Shown here: positions 1-5,983 of the stretch, piece after piece
Numbering within the stretch: position 1 is the first letter of the stretch
How the letters are laid out: each line of letters begins with the position of its first letter
Source of the DNA: Bacteroides sp.
Lineage (GTDB): Bacteria; Bacteroidota; Bacteroidia; Bacteroidales; Bacteroidaceae
DNA: 13,550 nt
Reading direction: 5' to 3'
NCBI GenBank assembly: GCA_030151885.1
Contig: JASLCG010000005.1
Location: 1 to 13,550 of the forward strand
The notes under the pieces: generated by a model
The model's input: only the letters and a program-made list of their open reading frames with translations
Told to the model about the DNA's origin: nothing
Database searches by the model: none
Program-made: the position numbers and the translations under genes

Positions 1-1325
1 TGTGAATGGTATATCTGGTTGCTGTTGTCTTTTGCAAAGCTAAATTTGGTACCCATCATCAGCACCCACTCTTTTTTTAATGGAATGCGTTGATCTGCAT
101 AGGCAGCTATACGGTGTATTTTCTGACGCGAATTTGATGTAAATTGGTTCTCTTTGCCTACCATATACTCCCGATAGTCTTGTCCACTTCTATTGTCGTA
201 AAAGGTATAATCTGCCCCAACAGTTAGCCCTATGGCTGTATTTAAAAATGCCTGTAAGTTGTGCATTTGCACTGCTCTGTCGGACTCTTTTACATTGGTC
301 GATGTAGATAGCGTTCCGTCCGAGTTTATAAGTCCTTTTGTTTTAGGGCTGATGGCACTTGTATAGGTAAGACTAAGGGTGTTTTTATCGGTAATCTTTA
401 GGTCGTGATTTAGACGGATGTTGTGGCTGTTTGTCCAAGAGTTTCCTTTGTCTTTCTGATAAATATCGTGAACAACTCCTTGATACAGATGATGCGAACG
501 TACATCGTTTACGAGTCTGTTATTGGTATGTCCGTAGCTATACATCATATCAGTAGAGGTTCTTTTGGTATTGTATAGCAGCGTTGTACCTATTTGATAA
601 TTGGCATAATAGCGCTGTTTAAAATCTGTTGTAACTTGTCCTTGTAATTTGGGTGCGTCAAGTTGCTGCTCTTTTAGTACCAAATTGATAACTGCACCAT
701 TTACATGGTATTGTGGTGGAGCTACATACATTACCTCTGCATGCTGTACACGCTCTTTCGGCATACTTTTTAAGAGAGTCATAACCTGTTCTGTCGACAT
801 GGAGGAGGGTTTTCCATTGATTACTACCGTTAAAGCCTGGCTACCTACAAGTGTAACATTATCGTTATATTCTACCACACCCGGTACTTGTAGCAGAGCA
901 TCGTAGGCAGATGTTATACTCTTCTGTTGGCTTATTTGGCCGATATCGTACGTTAATCGTCCTTCTTCCAGTTTTACCAAAGGCTTGTCGCTGGTAATGA
1001 CTACTTCCGATAGCGTATGTTCCTTGGTCGTCAGTTGAATGTTAATTGGGTTGAGGCTGTCGTTATTGTACAACTTACTGCTGGTCTCGTAGAGTAAATG
1101 CTGTACAATAAGGCGAAAACTTTCCAGCTCAGTTTGGAATTGAAAAGAGCCATAGTCGTTCGTATAAAAAGAGTCTATATAGGTAGAATCTGGACTTTGA
1201 AGTACTACTACAGCCTGTTCTATTGGCTGCTGATGAGAATTGGTTATTTTACCCTTAACTGTTTGTGCTTGAGATAGGGTAACGAACAAAAAAGTAAGTA
1301 ATGTAGATATGCAAATTTGTCGCAT
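1..1325 (-). CDS. Outer-membrane beta-barrel / TonB-dependent receptor-like protein, C-terminus beyond left edge
   Basis: An open frame read on the minus strand from ATG at 1325-1323 stays open to the window edge, giving 441 complete codons; the C-terminal part lies outside. Residues 1-20 form a type I signal peptide (hydrophobic core TLLTFLFVTL, likely cleavage after SQA). Residues about 21-100 look like a carboxypeptidase-regulatory-like beta-sandwich (VKGKITNSHQQPIEQAVV, then YTNDYGSFQF). Residues about 105-220 look like a plug domain (LSEVVITSDKPLVK, YDALLQVPGVV, TVVINGKPSSMS, NGAVINLVLK). The rest has the alternating aromatic pattern of a barrel. This architecture is that of the Bacteroidetes 'outer membrane beta-barrel family' (about 700-800 residues), which resembles TonB-dependent receptors but lacks the SusC signatures. 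It has no SusD partner here, so the substrate is unknown. It is divergent from the small barrel gene at 1528. Confidence 0.85.
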   Translation of the reverse strand, partial: MRQICISTLLTFLFVTLSQAQTVKGKITNSHQQPIEQAVVVLQSPDSTYIDSFYTNDYGSFQFQTELESFRLIVQHLLYETSSKLYNNDSLNPINIQLTTKEHTLSEVVITSDKPLVKLEEGRLTYDIGQISQQKSITSAYDALLQVPGVVEYNDNVTLVGSQALTVVINGKPSSMSTEQVMTLLKSMPKERVQHAEVMYVAPPQYHVNGAVINLVLKEQQLDAPKLQGQVTTDFKQRYYANYQIGTTLLYNTKRTSTDMMYSYGHTNNRLVNDVRSHHLYQGVVHDIYQKDKGNSWTNSHNIRLNHDLKITDKNTLSLTYTSAISPKTKGLINSDGTLSTSTNVKESDRAVQMHNLQAFLNTAIGLTVGADYTFYDNRSGQDYREYMVGKENQFTSNSRQKIHRIAAYADQRIPLKKEWVLMMGTKFSFAKDNSNQIYHS

Positions 1326-1527
1326 GAAGCTAATAGTGTAAAAATGTACAATTTTAGTAATAACTTGTAAAGTTAATCTATTCTGGTAAAGAGGAGCAAG
1401 TAAAAAAGTAATTTTTATTAGAAACATTTCATTGTAGTTGTTATATTTATTTTATCTTGCATCAGAAGGCTATAGGCGTCTTTATGATAGTGCTTTAATT
1501 GAACTACATTACATATATATTAAGAAA
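1326..1527. promoter_or_regulatory. Divergent intergenic region with promoters for both flanking genes
   Basis: The 202-bp gap separates two divergently read genes, so both promoters should lie here. The Bacteroidetes sigma factor consensus is TTTG or TTG at -33 and TAnnTTTG at -7. On the plus strand TTG at 1432-1434 and TATCTTGC at 1453-1460 are 18 bp apart and partly fit. On the minus strand TAACTTTA (complement of 1368-1375) fits seven of eight positions, with TTG at 1399-1397 about 21 bp upstream. These are eye-spotted partial matches, not proven promoters. Confidence 0.35.
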
Positions 1528-2178
1528 ATGAAGAGACTAGGAACCGTTTTATGTTGTTTATTACTGTGCGTAATAACAGCTTTTGCCCAAGACCAATTTA
1601 GATACCGCCTAGTGGGTGGTGTAGGTACAGTAGGTTATATTGATGCCGATGTGAAGAATACGTTTGGTTTTAATGTGGGTGCCGAGGTCGATTTTCTACC
1701 CGTTTCGTATCGTTCTATCTATTTAACAACTGGCTTGTCGGTTGTTAAGAAGGGGGGAAGTAGTGATAGTAAGCGTGGAGATTTGAAGATTGATGCGTAT
1801 TACATGAAGCTACCTATTTTAGTTCGTTTAGAAAAAGAGCTGTTTCGAAACAATGACGACTACAAGTACTTTGCGGCAATAGGGCCTTATATGGCAGTTG
1901 GGTTGTTCGGAAACACTAAGTGGAACGACTATACCATCATGGTGAGGCCATATCCAGATTCGGACGAAGAGTCTAAATTAGTACCAGCAGGTAAGGTATC
2001 TACCTTCTCAAAAAATCAGCTACGCAGATTTGATGCAGGTATGGAGGGGAGTCTTGGCTTGGTGTTTTTTGATCGTTTTCAAGTAGCATTGGAGGGTAAT
2101 GTAGCCTTTTTTAATGCGTTTAGAAATGGGAATGGAATTAATCAGTGTTTCAGCTTAAATTTTGGTTATATCTTCTGA
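1528..2178 (+). CDS. Small outer-membrane beta-barrel protein (PorT-like family)
   Basis: The protein is 216 residues from ATG at 1528. The frame is open further upstream, but this start is chosen because it begins directly with a signal peptide (MKRLGTVLCCLLLC, ending AFAQ, cleavage near residue 20), while the upstream extension is hydrophilic and would bury it. The mature part has alternating beta-strand segments rich in glycine and aromatics (LVGGVGTVGYI, FGFNVGAEVDF, YYMKLPILVRLE, YFAAIGPYMAVG, FQVALEGNVAFF) and ends in an aromatic residue (GYIF), as expected for BAM-inserted barrels. YMKLPILVRL followed by an aromatic-glycine strand is typical of the PorT/OMP_b-brl_2 group of about 200-250 residues. 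The specific role is unknown; true PorT serves type IX secretion, but most paralogues have no assigned function. It ends just before a bidirectional terminator. Confidence 0.8.
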   Translation: MKRLGTVLCCLLLCVITAFAQDQFRYRLVGGVGTVGYIDADVKNTFGFNVGAEVDFLPVSYRSIYLTTGLSVVKKGGSSDSKRGDLKIDAYYMKLPILVRLEKELFRNNDDYKYFAAIGPYMAVGLFGNTKWNDYTIMVRPYPDSDEESKLVPAGKVSTFSKNQLRRFDAGMEGSLGLVFFDRFQVALEGNVAFFNAFRNGNGINQCFSLNFGYIF

Positions 2179-2200
2179 TTAATCAATTCTAATCATTTAT

Positions 2201-2239
2201 AAAAAAGCCTCATTCACTATTTGTGGATGAGGCTTTTTT
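2201..2239. terminator. Bidirectional intrinsic terminator between convergent genes
   Basis: Arms 2201-2217 and 2223-2239 pair over 17 positions (one T-G mismatch on DNA) around a 5-nt loop TATTT. The core is GCCTCAT / ATGAGGC. The left arm begins with six A and the right arm ends with six T, so the hairpin is followed by a U tract in transcripts from either side. It lies 22 bp after the stop of the plus-strand barrel gene and 18 bp beyond the stop of the minus-strand lipoprotein gene, which is exactly where a shared terminator is needed. Confidence 0.9.
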
Positions 2240-2257
2240 ATGTTTTCTATTGATGTA

Positions 2258-3769
2258 CTATTTTACAATAAGCTCTGTATGCGTGTCGTAATGAAATGTC
2301 TGTGCAGTATTTGGCTCGTCTATCTGAGCTTTTATAGCCTGATTAATGTAAATCGTAGTTAGCGTAGGGCTCTTTAATAGGTGGAAATACTGTAAGTTTT
2401 GTAACGAAGAGAGGTCTAGTGTTGTTAATTTATTCTCTCCAGCTGATAGGCTTGATAACTTTGGTAACTTAGTTACGTCTAGCTCTGTGAGCATATTCTT
2501 CTGGCAACTAAGCTCGGTAAGGTTATTAAGCTCTAGCTCTAAAGTATTAATTTTATTGTTGTAACACCTTAATACATCTAGCTTTGGATGGTTCGATAAC
2601 ACTAAATTCTCCAAATCATTCTCTGTACATACAATTTGTGTCAGATTCTGATTTTGCTCTAAGTTGAGCTGTTTAATAGGCAAGTTTGTTAAGTAAAGCG
2701 TTTCGAGTGCTCTGTTTTTGGTTAAATCTAGCACTTGTGTTGGAGCATTTCCGTATCCAAGGTTTTTAAGTTTTGTGTTTTGATTGATGTCAATACGGTT
2801 TATTTCGTGTCCTATAAGTGTTAACTCTTCCAGTTCAGAACATTTTTGAACAGCTATTTCTACAAGATTAGACGAGAAGAGAGTCAGTTGTTTAAGTTTT
2901 GGTAGTTGCTCTACATTAAGCTTTTCAATAGGAGAAAGGTTGCAATGAATATGAGTTATAGAGGGGCTTTTTCCCATTTTCAGCTCTTTTAAAGCTAAGT
3001 TCTCTTCAAGTTTTAGTCTCTCAATTGATGGGTTATCTCCTATAATTAGTTGTTTTAACTCAGTCCATTTAAATTCGATCTCTTTTAATTTTGGCAGATT
3101 GCTTAAATCTAGCTGCTCTAACTTTTTATTGCCCAGCAGCGTAATCTCTTCTAGTTTTGGATTTTTAAGCTCTAGGTGGGTTAGTTCATTAAGGTCTGCT
3201 ATATATAGAGATTGTAAATTACCAAAGTATGCAATTCCATCCATACTCTGTATCTGTTTGTAATCACTGTTTATCTTTATCTTCGTAACCATGGCAGCCT
3301 CTGAAGCTGTTAGTTTACCATCGTTATTGGTATCGAATGCAGCACAAAATCTTCTAAATTCAGGGTCTTGAATTTGAGTAAGAATATTTGTATCGGGGTT
3401 AATACCCTCTTGCTTTACCTCTACTTCAAGTGGATCCATCTTAGTACTAGGATCGGGAATAATGGTTAAAGTGGTGTTTCTAGGCTCGGTTGTTTTGTTT
3501 TCGGCAACTACTAATTGAATAGTAGCATCGCCATTACCTTCGGTTATACTTGTAGTAACCCAATGTGCATTACTCTCGATTTTCCAAGCAACGTTGGCTT
3601 TTATCAGTAGGTTCTTATCTCTATCGGAGTTTGAAGTACCATCACTTTTAAAGCTAGAGTTATAGGCATCTATTTTGATGTAAAGCCCTTCTACCTGCTC
3701 TTTGTCGCTACTACAGGCCATCAGCAGAGCTCCTGTAAAGAGTAGTATAGTTAAGATGTTGAATTTCAT
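2258..3769 (-). CDS. Surface lipoprotein with BACON-like domain, EF-hand loop and leucine-rich repeats
   Basis: The protein has 503 residues. Residues 1-19 are a lipoprotein signal with lipobox LMAC, lipidated at Cys19; SSDKE follows, acidic residues near the cysteine that favour surface export in Bacteroidetes. Residues about 28-122 look like a BACON beta-sandwich (AWKIESNAHWVTTS, GDATIQLVVAENKT, RNTTLTI, EVEVKQEG). Residues 146-157 (DTNNDGKLTASE) are a canonical EF-hand calcium loop with D, N, D, K, T, E at positions 1, 3, 5, 7, 9, 12. From about 170 to 500 there are some 15 leucine-rich repeats of about 21-24 residues (LEQLDLSNLPKLKEIEF type). BACON domains are usually tied to glycan or mucin binding and LRRs to protein contacts, so an adhesin-like role is plausible; no enzyme motif is seen. 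It is monocistronic and opposite in direction to the glycan locus. Confidence 0.85.
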   Translation of the reverse strand: MKFNILTILLFTGALLMACSSDKEQVEGLYIKIDAYNSSFKSDGTSNSDRDKNLLIKANVAWKIESNAHWVTTSITEGNGDATIQLVVAENKTTEPRNTTLTIIPDPSTKMDPLEVEVKQEGINPDTNILTQIQDPEFRRFCAAFDTNNDGKLTASEAAMVTKIKINSDYKQIQSMDGIAYFGNLQSLYIADLNELTHLELKNPKLEEITLLGNKKLEQLDLSNLPKLKEIEFKWTELKQLIIGDNPSIERLKLEENLALKELKMGKSPSITHIHCNLSPIEKLNVEQLPKLKQLTLFSSNLVEIAVQKCSELEELTLIGHEINRIDINQNTKLKNLGYGNAPTQVLDLTKNRALETLYLTNLPIKQLNLEQNQNLTQIVCTENDLENLVLSNHPKLDVLRCYNNKINTLELELNNLTELSCQKNMLTELDVTKLPKLSSLSAGENKLTTLDLSSLQNLQYFHLLKSPTLTTIYINQAIKAQIDEPNTAQTFHYDTHTELIVK

Positions 3770-4149
3770 ATATATTATTTTTAAGTTAATGTATAAAGAT
3801 AACTTATTTAATGATAGCTTCGTCTAAATTGAGGCAGTTTTTGTATGAATTTTATTGCCTATAAATGTACCCTTTGGTATATTACTTGACTATATGTGCT
3901 AGAATTAGATTATTATTTTTAGATTTGTTATAGGCTATATCCATCAGCAAGAAGAGCCGTTGTAAATAACTCTCTTTTGAGGAGTACGCTTCAGATAGAT
4001 GATATGAAATACACAATTCAATGGAGATATAGCACCCTTATCTTGGTGTGCTCAATTTGATACTTTCTCTATTAAGTGCCCCCTTAAAGTGGGTGTACTA
4101 TCTTTAAATACTGATTTTATTTTATAAAATTTACTTGATTGGAATTACT
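3770..4149. other. 380-bp divergent intergenic region; no gene seen
   Basis: This AT-rich gap lies between the minus-strand LRR lipoprotein and the plus-strand regulator and must carry both promoters. I see no convincing coding frame or RNA gene. The octamer TATCTTTA, one base off TAnnTTTG, occurs on the minus strand at 3801-3794 (25 bp before the lipoprotein start) and on the plus strand at 4099-4106 (43 bp before the regulator start), but neither has a clear TTG at the expected -33 distance. GTACT occurs at 4095-4099, overlapping the second octamer; the same pentamer recurs upstream of susC. Confidence 0.4.
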
Positions 4150-5775
4150 ATGAAACGAATTATATTATTGCTTTTCTCTTTTGTGCTACTGACAAATGGT
4201 ACCTCTTTTGCCATGCTACCCGATTCTATTGCTGTTAAACTGAATGAGGTTCTGAATCAGAAAGAGATTTATGTTAAGGAGAAAGAGAAACGAATATCTA
4301 GCTTTAGAGAGGTGCTTTCCTTGGAAAGTTTAACGGATATGCAGAAGTATGAGTTGAATGAAAAAATGTACCAAGAGTATAGTAAATTTAAAACAGATTC
4401 GGCTGTACACTATATGCTTGAGAATATTTTGTTGGCACAAAAGAGTAAAAACGATACTTTACTGATTAATGCTCAACTTAACCTGGCGTGGTTATACTCT
4501 ACAAAGGGGAAGTATATTGAGGCAAATGATATCTTGCAAAATATAGATAAGAAAAAACTAACCTTCGATTTACTTTGCTCTTATTATCGAACTTATAACG
4601 ATTTTTATTCGCACTACGGATTAAGTAATAACGATAATAAATATTATATGGAGAGTGAGCTGTATAGGGATTCGCTTCTGAATGTTTTAGATCAAAATTC
4701 TTTTGAATATCAGTTGGAAAACACTAAAAAACTGCTCTACTCTTATAAAGAAGATGAGGCTATAGCAGCTTTTGAAAAGTTGTTGAGTCAGGCCGACGAT
4801 ACTAATCCAGAACGTGCTAGCATTGCCTATTTTTTAGGGTACACTTATAAGCGCAAGAACGATTTGGATTTGCAAAAAAGATACTTCTCTATATCGGCCA
4901 TTTGTGACGTTATTAATAGTATTAAAGACAATGCTTCGTTTCAGAACTTGGCGCTAACTTGTTACGAATTGGGTGAGATTGATAATGCATATCGTTACAT
5001 TCAATCCGCCATGAATGATGCTGTATTCTGTAACGTACGTTACAGAACCATAGAGAGCTCTGAGTTTTATCCGATTATAAATTCTGCTTTCCAAGCCAAA
5101 GAGGCTTCTCAAAAGGAGAAATTACAGTTCTCTTTATTACTGATAAGCTTATTATCGTTGCTCCTAATTATAGTGATGGTATATATTTACAAGCAGATGA
5201 AGAAGCTGGCTCGCATTAAAAATCAGCTGAAGAAGACTAATAAACAATTGACTGAACTGAATGACGAATTACAGATGTCTAACATTCACCTGGAAGAGGC
5301 AAACCATATTAAAGAGGAGTATATAGGCAGATTCTTTGACCAGTGCTCGGAGTATATTGATAAAATTGAGAATTACCGTAAAGAGTTGAATCTAAAAGCG
5401 AAGAATAATCAGCTAGAGGATCTTTTTAAAATGTTGAAGTCTAAAGCTATTGTTGAGGCCGAATTGACAGAACTATATGCGAAGTTTGATTCTATATTCT
5501 TAAATATATATCCCGATTTTATTGAGGAATTCAATAATCTATTGGTACCCGAAGAGCGTATCTATCCGAAGCAAGACGAATTGTTAACGACAGAGTTGCG
5601 TATCTATGCCTTGATAAGATTAGGTATTACAGATAGTAATAAAATAGCTAGTTTCTTACGTTACTCTTTAAGAACTGTTTACAATTACCGCACAAAAGTA
5701 AGGAACAAATCGGCTGTTACAAGAGATGATTTTGAAGACTATGTCAAGAAAATAGGGATGAAAAACACAAAATAA
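4150..5775 (+). CDS. SusR-like membrane-spanning transcriptional regulator (TPR sensor, C-terminal HTH)
   Basis: The protein has 541 residues from ATG at 4150. A TTG start at 4135 is possible in frame but would only add five residues before the signal sequence. Residues 1-21 are a signal peptide (LLLFSFVLLTNG, cleavage after SFA). Residues about 25-320 are helical with TPR-like pairs (LNLAWLYSTKGKYIEAN; YFLGYTYKRKNDLDLQ; LALTCYELGEIDNAYRYI) and should lie in the periplasm. Residues about 326-348 are a transmembrane helix (LLLISLLSLLLIIVMVYIY). A coiled coil (about 350-400) leads to a C-terminal helix-turn-helix from about 478 (TTELRIYALIRLG, DSNKIASFLRYSLRTVYNYR), resembling LuxR-type recognition. 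This layout is that of SusR and DUF6377-type regulators: periplasmic oligosaccharide sensing and cytoplasmic DNA binding in one chain. Its place directly before susC says it activates this locus; ligand identity is inferred from the operon. Confidence 0.85.
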   Translation: MKRIILLLFSFVLLTNGTSFAMLPDSIAVKLNEVLNQKEIYVKEKEKRISSFREVLSLESLTDMQKYELNEKMYQEYSKFKTDSAVHYMLENILLAQKSKNDTLLINAQLNLAWLYSTKGKYIEANDILQNIDKKKLTFDLLCSYYRTYNDFYSHYGLSNNDNKYYMESELYRDSLLNVLDQNSFEYQLENTKKLLYSYKEDEAIAAFEKLLSQADDTNPERASIAYFLGYTYKRKNDLDLQKRYFSISAICDVINSIKDNASFQNLALTCYELGEIDNAYRYIQSAMNDAVFCNVRYRTIESSEFYPIINSAFQAKEASQKEKLQFSLLLISLLSLLLIIVMVYIYKQMKKLARIKNQLKKTNKQLTELNDELQMSNIHLEEANHIKEEYIGRFFDQCSEYIDKIENYRKELNLKAKNNQLEDLFKMLKSKAIVEAELTELYAKFDSIFLNIYPDFIEEFNNLLVPEERIYPKQDELLTTELRIYALIRLGITDSNKIASFLRYSLRTVYNYRTKVRNKSAVTRDDFEDYVKKIGMKNTK

Positions 5776-5983
5776 TACCTGTCTTTGATATAAATCAAGT
5801 ACTTTTTATCTCGATATTAAAAGTTTAATAAATTGATTTACAGTATGTTGTTGTTTTTGGTAGGTACTTTTTAAGTCCTTGAAAATATTCGAGTTCATAA
5901 TAGATGTAATTTTATGTAAAAGTATTCTAGTACTCATTTTATGATGACTGCATACTTAAACAATAAATTTAATACGTACTATT
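5776..5983 (+). promoter_or_regulatory. Regulator-susC intergenic control region with repeated GTACT elements
   Basis: The 208-bp gap precedes the susC-led operon and should contain its inducible promoter. The decamer GTACTTTTTA occurs twice in direct orientation at 5799-5808 and 5864-5873. GTACT recurs at 5930-5934 (as AGTACTCATTTT) and at 5976-5980, three bases before the susC start. The first three starts are 65 and 66 bp apart, close to a whole number of helical turns. A possible -7 element TAATTTTA lies at 5907-5914, without a good -33 match, as expected for an activator-dependent promoter. A weak hairpin TTGAT-ATAA-ATCAA at 5785-5798 followed by ACTTTTT might end the regulator transcript. 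All of this is by eye. Confidence 0.45.

Noticed and set aside
649..906. Plus-strand 85-codon reading frame
   Set aside because: It lies wholly antisense to the well-supported receptor gene, has serine/threonine/cysteine-rich low-sense composition and no recognisable motif.
1438..1527. Upstream extension of the small barrel gene's open frame
   Set aside because: It has no plausible start context and would put about 30 hydrophilic residues before a clear signal peptide.
3969..3985. Small hairpin ACTCTC-TTTT-GAGGAGT in the regulator upstream gap
   Set aside because: The stem is only six pairs with a bulge, no T run follows and no regulatory context supports it; likely chance.
4077..4091. Run of C then G (CCCCCTTAAAGTGGG) before the regulator
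   Set aside because: The pairing would leave a very short loop and includes a mismatch; not convincing as a structure or operator.
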